Shown: positions 50,692-63,998, numbered from the stretch's first letter. The stretch is DNA of 64,000 nucleotides from Fragilaria crotonensis (GCA_022925895.1 JAKSYS010000112.1:54314-118313), one strand, 5' to 3'. Numbers and translations: made by a program. Notes: generated from the sequence alone by a model not told the origin.

Positions 50692-51401
50692 ATGAAAGTT
50701 CTAGTGCTTCTAGTTGCGCCTGCGCTTGCCTTTGTACCTACTTCTAGAAACCCAACGATGACGAACAGGGTACGTCTCAATGCCGATGTTACTACTGAGC
50801 TAGAGCCGAAGGAGGTGGTCAAGCTATTTGGTCGACTTGCAGAGAAGTACATAATGCTGGATGATTCAGGTGGAATGTGCTGTTACTCGGGTTGTTCAGG
50901 TGAGAAGCCTTGAATTCGTTTATTCTGCATTTAGTTTTTTTTCATAGAAAACCGAATTCTGACTCTCCCCGTGTCCCATTTACCTGTCGCATAGATTGCG
51001 AGTTTCGTCTACCGGGAGGAGGATACAGGATGGCTGACCAGAGTTCGTCACGCCCGAAATGGATCCCAGTTTACGACGCGCGCAAGTTCGAAGCATTGGA
51101 AAAGGAACATGTGACAAAGTGGTCGTCTCATATATTTTCAGAAGGACCCGCAGTTGATAAGACAACATTCTTGCGTAAAATCGCTGAGATGGACTTTGTG
51201 CCACCGCTTGGCGGCCCCTATTTATCTGCATCTGCCGGAACAATAGAAAATATGGCTGCAGTTGAAGCCTTGTTCGATGTACTTGCTGGGGAGAAAGAGA
51301 AGCTCACGAGACATCGCATGTCGATGCGACTCAAGGAGTTAGCAGATGGAGAGGAAGGCGTGACATGGGCAATGTTTGAAAGTGCCCTGAGAGCCAGATA
51401 G
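50692..51401 (+). CDS. plastid-targeted protein with CCxxGCxxC motif, function unknown
   Basis: Exons 50692-50899 and 50995-51401 join across a 95-nt intron into 204 residues. The start is a signal peptide ending in an ASAFAP-like site (MKVLVLLVAPALAFVPTSRN), the hallmark of import into diatom plastids. The intron falls inside the cysteine motif GMCCYSGCSDCEFRLPGGGY. This CCxxGCxxC pattern resembles the short oxidoreductase-like domain and could bind metal or form disulfides. Then RPKWIPVYDARKFEALEKEH and a C-terminal helical part (RMSMRLKELADGEEGVTWAM). I do not recognise a characterised family. Confidence 0.75.
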
Positions 51402-51464
51402 TTAATACTTGAGAAAGCTGTGCCGTAGATAACAGCCGCAGTCGACAATATGAACCTCCGACTA

Positions 51465-52127
51465 TCAACACAAATGTCCTGCGGCAATCATGGCTTCCAC
51501 TCGTTCATCAGGATTCATGTCGGAAAGCTTTCGTCCATTCACTTTCGTATGCCGCTTTTCGGCCAATTGGCGCCACAGCATGTTGCCATCAAGGTGCTTC
51601 TTCATTGCCTTGGTTCGTTGCTTGCCGAAGAATCCGGGGATGTGCTCTTAGAATTCCTGTTCAAGTCTGGGCATGAACGAAGGATCGGACAGTGTCAAAA
51701 ACATGCTGGGCCTAGCCATACCGAGTCCACCATAATCTCGTCGTCGGGGTTGAATAGACTCCTCTGTCCACTTCTTCCACACAACAGCCTTGCCCTTTGG
51801 TTCGTTCGAAACATAGATGTTGCGTTTCTTGATATCAAAATCTGCGATGCACGTCTCTATGTACTTTGCAAGAAATTTAAGGTTCTTCCGGTTGGATTGA
51901 CTCGTGTCGTTCACTGGCTTTTCGACCTTTAGCCGTTGATGTTGCACAACCGGCGCTTGCCGCTCTTGTCGTCGCTGTTTCTTGGCGAGTCGTTTTTCAA
52001 TCCGTTCTGCTTTTGAAGGGACGTCTGCAGGACCAGACTGCTGAACCAAGGAAGACAGCCAGTTGCCGTCCACGGCTCTCGCAGCAGAAGGTGCTTTGCG
52101 CTTCCCTTGCTTGGTCTTCTTCGTCAT
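51465..52127 (-). CDS. basic protein of unknown function with in-frame TAA
   Basis: The frame from the ATG at 52127 encodes 159 residues to a TAA at 51650-51648. It then continues in the same frame for 60 more codons to TGA at 51467-51465. Both parts look like one protein: before the stop, ARPSMFLTLSDPSFMPRLEQ; after it, EHIPGFFGKQRTKAMKKHLD and NGRKLSDMNPDERVEAMIAA. The N-terminus is very basic (MTKKTKQGKRK) with a likely nuclear or nucleolar signal and a helical AERIEKRLAKKQRRQERQ segment. No known domain. TAA replaces what one base change would make AAA (Lys). Convergent with the gene at 50692, 63 bp apart. Confidence 0.65.
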
Positions 52128-52300
52128 CGTTGTGAAATAATTCTGGCAGCAAATGGTTAGAACTGTTAGTACACCGTACAGCAGAATTTGGAAACGGACG
52201 ACAGTCTCGTGAATGTTTCCTATCTATATGTATCTGGTGGTTGTCAGGGGCGGCCTCCAGTGAATATATGCATACTGCCGTACTGTCCAGCTCGTGTGTA

Positions 52301-52898
52301 TGTTAGAGATCTACTGTCACTCTGTCACACTGTCACTCGTAATTACTGTAAGGTTAAATACCATACGGTAATACGGTAGACAGTCCTTTATTTTCCTTCG
52401 TCTGTCCGTGACTCGTGCCATTAGTTCTGCGAATCAGAACTCTGGATCCCGCGACCACACAAGGAATTTAAATCATGTTGCCCTGAGTTTCCCTAAGTAT
52501 TCAAATCTGTTATGTTGTCAATTTTATTGACAACACAACTTTTACTATGGGATTCATAACTCAAACACCACTCAACAAGTGGGATTAAAGCAACATAACT
52601 TTGTGAGACTCCAACTAATATTGAGATCTCACTTTCATTTTTCATCTACATTTTAACTTATAATTTCCACAAACCAAAAACAGTAAAGGCCTTTACTACT
52701 TAGTTCTACATCTTCTACATATTTGTAACAACAAATCTACCATCATGGTCCACATCTTCAGGACTCCTACGCCCAAAGCTGGACGATCCGTCACGTTCGC
52801 TTCCTCTCCCGTCAAGTCCGACGGCAGACTTCTAGGTCCTACTAACCTTAAGTCTACCGTCGGCCAGTACTCGCGTACCGATCACACGAATACTGTCA
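52301..52898 (+). repeat. 5' LTR of copy C
   Basis: TGTTAGAGATC...ACTGTCA, 598 bp, with the internal ATG at 52745 and the hairpin around TTGTCAATTTTATTGACAAC. The following bases are TGG. Confidence 0.95.
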
Positions 52899-55800
52899 TG
52901 GTTGCTCGCCTCGTACCACCGGTCCAAGGCTCTACCGTCGAGGAAAATACTCGACCAATGTCTCCGATCATTGGTCGAATCTACCTACGGCCGTTAAGAA
53001 CCTACGCTTAACTGCTATTAATTTCCTCGCCTTTTGGATTCGCCAGCAACGGATTTAAACTCACCCTTGAAGGCAACAGAACTTTTTAAGTCCACCATGC
53101 AGAACTTACCTCCGCCCTCCCTTGCCCCTCGCGCCTCTAGGTCCGCCTCCAAAGGCGCTAACCCTGACGCGTTCGACGCTAACGTCGACCACCCCGCCGA
53201 ACTCGGCGCATCTCCTGTCCCTCCTGACACGCCCACCCATCCCGCCCTCTACAAAGGTGCCCTAGCCTATGGATCTCCGAAGAAATCCAAGCTCCCCTCC
53301 CGTGTCCGTTACATCCCTTCTCCAACCACTACCCCTGATGACGATCAGGACCTCCCAAACAACAAGAAGAAGAGGCGCACCTCTGAGAAAGGTCCCGCCT
53401 ATTTTGACGTCTGCAAGTTAACCTCCGACGACATCGATGATATTATTGAAGAGGATCGCAACCTCCACCCCGACGAGCGCAAGCAGCAGGCTTTTGCAGC
53501 TCCACCACAGCAGGACACTAAAGTTAGCCACAGGGCTACTTCTACCACCAAGAAGGCTGCAAAGATGCAGACCACTACAACCACAACTACCATGGACAAC
53601 TACTACAACAAAATGGGCGAAACTACAAACAAAAACGGTCCAACTACCTTACCTGCTGCATCTACCAATGTTATGAGCAATAACATTGGACCTACTGATG
53701 TTTTTACTACAGAGGAGCACACTACTACCGCCGCCAAGCGCCGCACTAACCCGAACGAACACAACGTAATCGATCTCACCGATGATACAAACGACTTGAA
53801 AACGCCCCAGAAAGCTCCAAATTCGCCTCCCACGCTCACCTACAAGTCCAGAGCCAACACTCCAAGCATTCCAACCGCAAAAGTTACCACCTTGACCAAC
53901 TTTGCCCAACCTGCTCACAATCCAATTTTTCAAGCTCCCGGGTGCATGAATCCATCTGGCTTCACCACCCTTCAGAAGACATGCAAAGATCTCCATGACT
54001 GTCTCTTTGCTCATCTCTTTAACCTCCCATTCCATCCTTCACCATCAAGGTATCAGCCTCCCCCAGCCAGAAAGCAATGCCAGGGAGAATCCAAAGAACC
54101 TCCCACACTCATCCACCCCAGTCATCCTGGCCTGGAGTCAGAAATCGCCACTTTTACCCACAGAATTGCTTCCTTCGGTTATGCTCCAACCCTCACTGAG
54201 TTTACTGGCTTTCTACAGCATCATGAGGACCTTGAAGACCTTGTCATAATTGCCATCAAGATGACTGGAGATGAACAGTTGATGCCCATTCTTGATTTGC
54301 TCATCCTCGTTCGCAGCGTAATCGGGCAACGAAACTCACACTCCGTGCCGCCAGCACACCGTATGGTCGACATCCTGGCCAAATTTGAGCGAATTCCGAC
54401 AGATGGTTCTCGAGAAATGACTGTTCAAAATTTTCCTCGCCCCGCGCGTATTGGTGGACGTCGACAACTCTGCAGCCTCGCGAACGCAAACTATGACGTG
54501 TCATGACCGCAGTGCTGAACTCGGGACTCGTAATTTTGTGCCGAAACTCAGATTCCGTCAAACTCCCTTCGCGTCAGCGCCACAGTCCCCGACAACCGCC
54601 GTATTTACAGTCCGTGTTATCCCGAGACACCGTCCCCGCGTCCCAACTTCAATGACCATTCTGCCGATGACGCATCCACTCGACCATTTTCCCAGCCCGC
54701 TTCGCCTACCGATGACTCGTTTGATATCGACCCTTTGTCCACTTTGCACCACGCGGCCCCTAACTGCTGAAGAAAAGGCCTTGGAATCGTACTGTGATGA
54801 TGATGATACTGTCGAGTTTACTGTCGTGGACGGTACGGCGATCCAATCCAGTCCACCCCAGTGTGCCTACAGAGCCCACAATCCCACTGATCCCAGCCTT
54901 TCCTCCACTTCCTTGAGTGTCCAGCATCCTGTTCCTATCAAATTGGAAGATTTACCCTCTTCCCTGACTCTGATTGTGCTGATGTTGGTGAAAATTATTA
55001 CTCCCCCAGTGATAATTCACCAACTAAGCCATCTGTTAACTTTTACCCTGCTTCTGACCCTGTTCCTGACCCTGAAGTCTTACCAGAAGTTGAAATCATG
55101 CCAGAACCCATGATCATTGAAAGCATTGAAGAGGAATTTGTGGAAGAAACAGCAACTAACCCAATTTTGGAAGCACTAAATGAGCTACCCAAAGCAGCAA
55201 CTCAACAACCAGTCCGGATGCTACCCCCACTTTTTCCTGAACCGCCCCTAAGGCATTTGAATCCTCTTGCCCCAGTTCACCAACGCCCTTACGCAATGTT
55301 CCAGGACCCAGCTCACCATCCATCATCGGCCTTGATGTTCTCAGAAGCTACGCTGGACGACCCACTGAACGGTACCATCCATCTACGCGACCTACCGCTT
55401 TGCATCGAAATCAGCACCACTATCGCAGCTTTCTGTCTCAACTTTCTCGCCGCTCCACCGGAAGTTCATCACATTCGCGACATCACGTCATCCGACATGA
55501 AGCCTATATCGCGCCACATCACTCTCAGACATCAGATGCCAAGTCCTAACTCCTCTGTATTCCCGCGACGACAAGTTCTACCTACTCGGCATGATTCACA
55601 CTCTGAACCGTGCTACCAACTTGCTAACCCAGCATTTCACCGACGAACAACGCTCCTTTTGACCTTCGGCATCCCGGATAAGTACTACGACATCACCCGC
55701 GACTTCTACGAAAACCCTCCCTACTGCCCGATGGAAACGCAATGTGCTGTCGGACTCATCTACGCGCTCCGACTCTACTACATAACCCACCACCGCCACA

Positions 55801-57754
55801 GCACATACCACCGACACGGATTTCGTCAACACGACCTCTACCCGAAACACTTGTTCCAGATCGCCAAAGATATCAAGTCTACCGCTGCCGCTCTAAGTTT
55901 GTTCCTGATACCACTACTTTTCGGACGCTCCCCGCTTTGCTAACCATGCCTTCTTTGAAGCCGATCTTTCCTGCCTTTGCATTCCTTATCGCGGATTGAA
56001 ACGCTATCGGAAAATGTTTCGCGTGGACTTGAATTTCGCGCGCGAATCCCTATCTTGTCGCATACACGAATTCTTTTCGATTGACGACGAGGAACAACGA
56101 TCGATTGCCTTACGAACTGCCCAGACAATCATCCGCCTTGCCTTATTCGAACATGGTCTCATTAATCGCAAGACGCGACGACGATCGAGGGAACCAGAAT
56201 TATCCAACAACCGCTTCCATATTGGCAACCTTCCACCTGCAGATCTATTCTTGTCCAACTTTGCAACCTGCTTCCCCATGATTACCAGGCCCTCCCTTGT
56301 TCAATTGGATCTTGATGATGTCAATGATGACACACTTGCAATCAACTATGTGGTCTGCCAACCTCTGACTTCCTCCAACTGTTTACCCTGCAACCAACTG
56401 AAGCAAATGAGGAAACCTACTACATGGATGTCTACTCTGACCTCACTCCAGTCCCTACCAACGGCATCAACTTCTCGATTGACTTCCTTCCGCACTTCGA
56501 GTATATCCTCTACCGAGTTGCGCAACTTGTGAATCCAAAGGACCCGACCGGCATTCTCCCAGGAACCATCCTCCTCCCCACGTTATCATGTTCCAAGGCT
56601 CCCACTTGCGTCCAACTCCTACTCTAATGGTTCATCAACTGAGATTGCTAAACCTACAGCAAGAGCAGGAATCTTCCCCACCACTTTCAACCATGATCAA
56701 CAACCAATCATCAGCAACAGAGATGGAGAACCCTACAACAGATTGTCAGTCCAAGCTTTGTTCAAAGCCCAACTTGCCAAACCAATTCTTTCCTATCACA
56801 TTGGCGACCCGACTGATTCCAATCAGCGCCGCTAACCTGCGTCGCCACCCTGATTCCAGTAAGTATCACGTCGCTCGCGATCCCAAAACGGTCCCCTTTT
56901 CCTTGGCTATTCGCATGATACCAGTTTTCACAACTGGTCCACTTGAGGAATCAATCTATCAAGCCTGGGCATTGCCACATCTCATTGATGCCCTCCGTGA
57001 CCCTGAGATCCAACTTTTCAACAATCATCTTTCTTATTATTACAATGAGAAAGAGTCTCATCCTGAGTTTCCATTCATTGATCAAATGGGACCTGATTCA
57101 CCCTTTTCAGCCAATGGCTACAATGGTGAGTCTAGTCTACAATGTCTGTCTTATCCTGGTTGTTATGCTGGTTACTTACCTTTTTCTATCTGTGATAGCC
57201 TAGGCTGTCCCAATCAGATGGAATTAGTTACAAGTAACAACATAATTACCTTCCAACAGGATAAAACTACATTTTCTGGACCACATTTCGCATGTCTTGC
57301 CGTAAAAACTCGCCGTTCCGCTTTATTTTCCGATCCGACTCGAACCCCGGACCCCCAGCACGAAATTTCTGCACAAAACGACCCACAAAACGAAAATCTT
57401 GCAGAAAACGAACCTGAAACTACAGTTTTCACGCACGATGAACCTGACAGCGAAATTTACACACAAACTGACACTACCAGCGAAAATCCAACACAAAACG
57501 ACGCGCACAGCACGGAAACTCAATCCCAACAGCTAATTTCCGACGCGGAAACTACATACGACGAACACGCACAAGAAACTCAACAACTGCCCGGAACTCA
57601 ACCAAATCTCGCATTTTTACCACCAAACTCGCCCGAAACAAGTAGTTCACACACCGAAACACCCTCTAACTCGCCTCCAACTGCGAAATCAACAACTGGA
57701 CCTCTAAAACGCTTCTCCGATGCATTTTCAGGCATCCTCACGCCGAAAACGTAA
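52745..57754 (+). pseudogene. upstream extension coding region of copy C, running into gag leader
   Basis: Starts inside the LTR. The long frame 53034-54506 (490 codons) carries NNKKKRRTSE and VIDLTDD (53766-53786) and continues past the point where copy B breaks: FTTLQKTCKDLHDCLFAHLF, then FTHRIASFGYAPTLTEFTGF. Further frames are 54451-55113, 55098-55943, 55996-56532 and 56588-57754. The last reads without a stop from the upstream region (FTTGPLEESIYQAWALPHLI) through a candidate intron (57126-57259) into the gag leader (KRFSDAFSGILTP). No known domain was recognised in ~1500 codons. Confidence 0.8.
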
Positions 57755-58196
57755 AATTACCTCACGATCCGGCCACAACCGACTCGAACCCACAACCTCC
57801 GATTTCAACAACATTTTCGACGACGCCCAAAATTATACCTTCCAAAACTTACCACCCCGGAATTCGAACCCTCAACCACCAAATCCATCACAAAATCTTT
57901 CGCAACCCCAAACTCAACAAAGCAAAATTATTCAACCCCCAATACGAAACCTACCAAATCTACACAAAAACGGCCAATTCTGCAAATGATCACCAAACTC
58001 CCCAGAAAATCAAAAACTCGCTTCCGCGCCCAACTCCGCGCCAGGCGACCCATGCCACTTTGCATACCCACCAACTGTCGACACCTTCTTTGACGACGAC
58101 ACCGATCATGATTCAGAGCAAGACCCAAACACATCCAGCACACATCACCTGATGCACTCACATCCTCCACGCGCACCGACTTCACTTACCCACCAA

Positions 58197-60896
58197 TTGA
58201 AGACCTAACCAAGACGCTTTTGAAGTACGCCAAAATGCAAACCTTCGCAAATTGGCTTACCCAACCGACCTTCAAGCACGCCGCCGCCATTTTAACACCT
58301 TCATCGACAACCTTCGAATTGTTTGCAACATTTCCCGTGGACGCGCCAAGTCTTTGATCTTTGGCCACAACAAGTCTCTTATTCACACCCATTTGTTGGC
58401 ACCGCACTTTACAACCTGATCTTTACAAACGTCTGCGACCCTTGCCAAAAACACATCATTGATGGCCCACCAGACGCCCGCACCGCGATTCTTACTCTAC
58501 GACGCCATTGCGCACCGCTAACTCCTGACCACGTCGAGCGAACTCGCGAAGCCTTTTGTTCCATCAAACAACCACATCATGAAGTCGCCACCTCTTACCT
58601 TAACCGCATCCGCATCCTTACGCGCGACTGCTATCATGCTGGAATCCCCAACACCGACGCCGAACTCATCAAACGCACCGTTCGTGGTGGAAGCAATCAC
58701 TCCTTTTACGCCGCATCTTATCAACGCTTCGACGCCGATATCCGTCGAGCTGAACTAAACGACGAAGCTCTGCCACCATTCGCCGAACTTGAGAGCCACC
58801 TCCTCAACATTGACGAATCCCGTGGTCTCACACTACCGTCCCAGAATCAACGCAACTACAATCAGCACGCACATTCTACCCGTCAACAATCTCACCATTT
58901 TCAATCGCGCCACCCCCAAACTACCCATCGTGTTTTCACACAACGTCAACAACAAGCTTTCAGCTCCATCCTTCGCCCATATTCAAACCCTAATGGCAAC
59001 AATCAAAACCGAAGTCATCCACCAAGACCACCGCAAAACCATTCGCGCCCGTTCCGACCTCCTACAAATCCTTCGCGACCACCTTTCAACAATCCAAATC
59101 AACGTCGCCCACCACCTCCTTCACCGCGCCCATCCAACCAACACCAACGAAACAATCGCCACCTTTCCGACCAACGTCGAATCCAAATCAACGACCATCA
59201 CCCAATGGATCTAACATCAATCAATCGCGCAACTCTGCATCCAACGCCGCTACCATCGTCTGCAATAACTGCGGACGCCTCGGCCACTATTCGCGCAACT
59301 GTACCAACCCAAGCCAAAACAATCGTGCATCCAACCCGCAACGTTCAACCAACAATGAAAACGCTGCTCCTCGCAATCAACAACGCGCTTACTTTGTTAC
59401 TGACTCTAGTCAAGACTCCCAAAATCATTCAAGATACCATCACCAAGCTTTCAAAGCTTCTTCCCTTGATCACCTTGATGATCAACCAGACTACATCCCA
59501 TGGCCCAATCCCAACCTACCTCAGATGACTATCAATCAACCCCTACTTGATAGAGATTATCTTCCAACTGCCAACCATGCTCCTCCCAACTCTGGAGCCA
59601 CAGCTTATTTCCTGATGATCCCCAATCACCATACCAAAGATTTGGTCCCCACTCCTGCAAACTGGCTACCTGACAGTGGTGCTACCAGCCATTATACCCC
59701 ACTCTTCAGCGACCTCAGTGATGTTGAACCTTGCAGTGTCCCAATCTCCTAGCTGATGGCAGCACCAAGATGTCTACCCACAAAGGCACAACTGAATGTC
59801 ACTTCACCACTGATGATGGCCTCAAATCCATCCTAGGTCTCACTGATGTCTACTTTGTTGAAGGCCTAAGTCACAGACTACTCTCCTGACTGCTCTATCA
59901 TGCACTCAAAACTTCAGTGTCCTGATCAAGAACAGAGCTACCACCATTCAACTCCCAAATGGCTCCACTTACACTTGGCCAATTATCACCAGAGAAGTAC
60001 CAAACCCACACCAAGCCTTTTCAACCACTTCCAACCCCAAAGAACCCTTTGACCTTGACTCTGAACCAGAAGAGCAACACTTTGATGACACTACAACTCC
60101 CATTGACACTGATCAACGCCGCTCAGTCACCGCTTTACCTTTGGAACTGATTTATCGACGACTTGCTTACCGCAATTTTCGAAATCTCATGGTTGGATCC
60201 CTTCACCAAACATGGAATGATCATGTTCTCACACCTACTGTTGACCACAACTCCTGGCCTCTCCGCATTTCCATCAGTCAAAAACGCCAGAAACAAAACA
60301 CCTCAACGCCAAGGCACAGAACCCTTCCATCGCCTTCATCTTGACCTTATGCGCAATCCTTTCCGCTATGGTCTCACCACCAATTCCAACTACTCAGCCT
60401 ATCTGTTTATTGTCACAACCCCAGGCAAACTAACAGGTTGGATTGGTCTTCCAACTGAAAGCACAACTTCCATCCTTATTGCTCTAAAGCAATGGCTTAC
60501 TGACACAGAACTCTTGGCCGCACCCAATCCGTCCGTTTCATCCGCACTGATGCTGGATCTGCTTTTACATCAACAAAATTCATCTCTGAATGCACCTCAC
60601 TTGGTATCAAAGTTGAAGCTGCAGCCCCTGAACATCAAGAAATGAATGGTATTTGTGAAGCAAAATGGCGTGAAGTCCACAACACTGCCAACATTCTCCT
60701 CAACAATGCAAGACTTGGAGGTGCCTTCTTCCATCATGCCCATGCCTATGCAGTTCAAATCCTAAATGTCTGCCCTGCCAAGAATGTTATTGATCAAGAT
60801 GGCAACCCAACAACTCCCTATCAATACAGCTTCCAACGCAAGCCTTCCATTGCCAACTTCCGTGTCTTTGGATGTCCTACCTTCTTCAAACGCTGA
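58197..60896 (+). pseudogene. gag-protease-integrase region of copy C (frame-broken)
   Basis: Gag frame 58323-59214 (FDLWPQQVSYSHPFVGTALY, LTPDHVERTREAFCSIKQPH). A CCHC knuckle at ~59261 and protease DSGATSHY at 59672. Integrase pieces are 60141-60344, 60163-60645 (LHLDLM) and 60642-60896 (MNGICEAKW, then VFGCPTFFKR, which copy B has lost). As in copy B, the HHCC finger has Tyr at both His positions (IYRRLAYRNFRNLM). Breaks are single-base and mostly in homopolymers. Confidence 0.88.
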
Positions 60897-61505
60897 ACCA
60901 ACTTTCCGCAACAAGCTTATCACCTACAAGCAACAACTGCAACGAGCCTCTCGCGGCATTTTCCTCGGTTTCCTGACAACTCCGCAGGCTGGCTAGTCTA
61001 CTCCCTGACCAACCCCAAAGCCTCATCATCACCCGCGATGCCTACTTTGATGAAGACTTCAATTCAGCTCTATGTTTTGATTCCAAACCCTTCGCTGGAG
61101 CCGTCCCCATCCGCTCCCATTTCAACCCAAATGGACTTTGCAACACTCCTGAAAACTCTGAACCATCTACTTTTCACCAAACTGGATCTGCAGCCAACCT
61201 TGGCAATCCACCATCAACCTTCATTGATGACACAAATCCACTGCCCTCCCTGACTGCCATCCCTGAATCAACTGATGACAATACTGATGAACAACCACCT
61301 GGAACCATGCCTAACCCAACCCATGCTGACCATATCAATACAGCAATCATCCAACATGGTCCAACACCACCCACACCACATCAAATCAACTTTGTCACCC
61401 ATCAACAACATCATTCCCAACTCCACAAGATGATGACCATCTACTTCCAAGAATGCAATGAAGATCTACCAACTATTGATCCCATTCACTCTGCCATGAT
61501 GACAA

Positions 61506-63389
61506 TTGACAACTCTCCCAGCAACAATTCACAAGCCAACCCCAGGAACCTGTGGACAAATATCTCCAGAACCTCAGTCTCTCAAAGCTGTTCTCAAACT
61601 TGATGATAATGTCCGCAATGCTTGGCTACATGCAATCAAAATGGAAATCAAGAACCTCATTGACCATGATACCTTCATCCTTGGACAAACCCCACACAAA
61701 GATGAACTCATTATCCCAGTCAAACTTGTGCTCAAAGCAAAACAAACTGCATCTGGAAAACTTGACAAACTAAAGCTCGCCTTGTCGCCCGTGGCGACCT
61801 GGAGAAACGTCTCCTGAAAAGAGTTAAAGCCATCAACCAACAACGACTCCTTGAACAACGTCAAGAAATTGCTGAATCTGCTACCTCTTCACCTGGCACT
61901 CCAAAACCTATACCTGTTGAACCACTCATGTATGAAGACACCTGGTCACCCTGTGCATCTGCAAGAGGGGTCAAACTATTCATTGCAACCATTTGTGCAT
62001 CCAGAAGAAGTGTCAAGAGTGCTGACTTCATTGGTGCCTACCTCCAAGCCAAAGTTATTGGCCGCCACTTTGTGAAACTGCCATTGGAATACGCCTATCA
62101 CTTCCCTGAATACGCTAAATTCTTTGGCTCCCCAATGTTACTGAACAAAGGAATCTACGGTCTCGTCTACTCCGGCAAATATTGGAACATTGAATTTTCG
62201 GAATGGCTCTATTCCCAAGGCTTCATTCAGTCTCCTTCCGAACCGTCCTATTTTGTCCGATACGACAAACACAATCAATGGCTCCGCCTACTATTTTTCG
62301 TCGACGATATGCTCTACGCTGGAAGCAACGATTCCATCGAAAAACAATTTGAAGATTCCGTCCGCAATCGCTTTGATGTCAAATTCCTCGGCCCTGCGCA
62401 ATGGTTCCTACAAATGCGTATCCACAAACATTCCGACTCAAGCTACACCCTCGACCAGCACCGCTATGTTTTGAATACTCTTCAACGATACGATCCAAAC
62501 TCCGAATTCCCAGAACGAGATACTCCCTTCCCTCCCGATTATACTTTCAGCAAGGATAACCGCCCCGTAACCGCCTCCGACCTGACTCTCGTCGAACAAA
62601 AGCAACAACGCCTTCCGTTCCGCTCTGCTGTCTGCACTCTCCTCTACCTAGCATACAACACAAGAGCTGACATCCTATTTGCTGTCTGCAAACTTGCTAA
62701 AGCATGCATCTCTCCTGGCATACCTGATTTTCGAGCTCTCACCTGGCTCATTGGCTACCTCCGACGTCGTCCCTACTATGCCCTCAAATTCTATCCCGGC
62801 ACTTCAAACCCCATCTATGACATCTGCATCCATCATCGCATTCCATACACTGATCTCACTGTCTTCTCTGATGCCAGCTGGCAAGACTGCCCCGATACTG
62901 GCCGATCTACTGTTGGATACATGATCTTCTACAATGGTGCTCTTATTGAAGCAAATTCTACCATGCCAACACCTGTTGCCATGTCTACCTCTGAAGCTGA
63001 ATATATGGCTGCATGTTCCGCAACCATGGCCACCGCACATCCGAATGCTTCTCTATGATATGCTCTATCTTGGCACCAAACAATGGCGTGAAACCACTCA
63101 ACGTCTCCCTTCTATCCCTGCCATCCTCATGATTGACAATGAAGCAACTGTTCAAATCGCCAAGAATGGCAAACTCACTCGCAAAACTCGCCACATTGAA
63201 CGCCGTTTCCACTTCGTCCGTCAAGGCCAACAAGACGGCATCCACCAACTTCATTGGATTCCCTGTGACTCCCAACTTGCCGATATCCTCACCAAGACTC
63301 AACACTCCGGCAAAATTGATCCTCACCTCACCAAGATCTTCTGTGTTCTCCCCGACCACATGCTTTCATCACCGGGACCAGAGATCTGA
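61506..63389 (+). CDS. reverse transcriptase-RNase H region of copy C
   Basis: The frame 61928-63058 (376 codons) runs unbroken from the RT palm (SADFIGAYLQAKV, FVDDMLYAGS) into RNase H (FSDASWQDC, MSTSEAEYMAACSATMATAH). It is preceded by 61506-61817 (WLHAIKMEIKNLIDHDTF) in another frame. It is followed after a single-base shift by 62934-63389 (RKTRHIERRFHFVR, DSQLADILTKTQHSG), ending SPGPEI and TGA 12 bp before the LTR. The best-preserved catalytic part in the window. Confidence 0.9.
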
Positions 63390-63392
63390 TCC

Positions 63393-63400
63393 AAGAGGGG
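63393..63400 (+). promoter_or_regulatory. polypurine tract of copy C
   Basis: AAGAGGGG directly before the 3' LTR, identical to copy B. Confidence 0.85.
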
Positions 63401-63998
63401 TGTTAGAGATCTACTGTCACTCTGTCACACTGTCACTCGTAATTACTGTAAGGTTAAATACCATACGGTAATACGGTAGACAGTCCTTTATTTTCCTTCG
63501 TCTGTCCGTGACTCGTGCCAGTAGTTCTGCGAATCAGAACTCTGGATCCCGCGACCACACAAGGAATTTAAATCATGTTGCCCTGAGTTTCCCTAAGTAT
63601 TCAAATCTGTTATGTTGTCAATTTTATTGACAACACAACTTTTACTATGGGATTCATAACTCAAACACCACTCAACAAGTGGGATTAAAGCAACATAACT
63701 TTTGTGAGACTCAACTAATATTGGAGATCTCACTTTCATTTTCATCTACATTTTAACTTATAATTTCCACAAACCAAAAACAGTAAAGGCCTTTACTACT
63801 TAGTTCTACATCTTCTACATATTTGTAACAACAAATCTACCATCATGGTCCACATCTTCAGGACTCCTACGCCCAAAGCTGGACGATCCGTCACGTTCGC
63901 TTCCTCTCCCGTCAAGTCCGACGGCAGACTTCTAGGTCCTACTAACCTTAAGTCTACCGTCGGCCAGTACTCGCGTACCGATCACACGAATACTGTCA
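63401..63998 (+). repeat. 3' LTR of copy C
   Basis: 598 bp, TGTTAGAGATC...ACTGTCA. The two remaining bases of the window, GT, match the first two of the left flank GTGTA. It contains the MVHIFRTP start at 63845. Confidence 0.95.

Larger units (their letters stand above)
52301..63998 (+). mobile_element. complete Ty1/copia-order LTR retrotransposon, copy C (11.7 kb)
   Basis: Same family and layout as copy B, in the same orientation. Bounded by LTRs of 598 bp each. The left flanking pentamer is GTGTA, and the two bases visible after the 3' LTR are GT, consistent with its duplication. The LTRs differ from each other by about one substitution and a few single-base indels, so the insertion is recent. 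The interior matches copy B almost base for base, but with many one-base deletions in short homopolymers. Confidence 0.95.
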
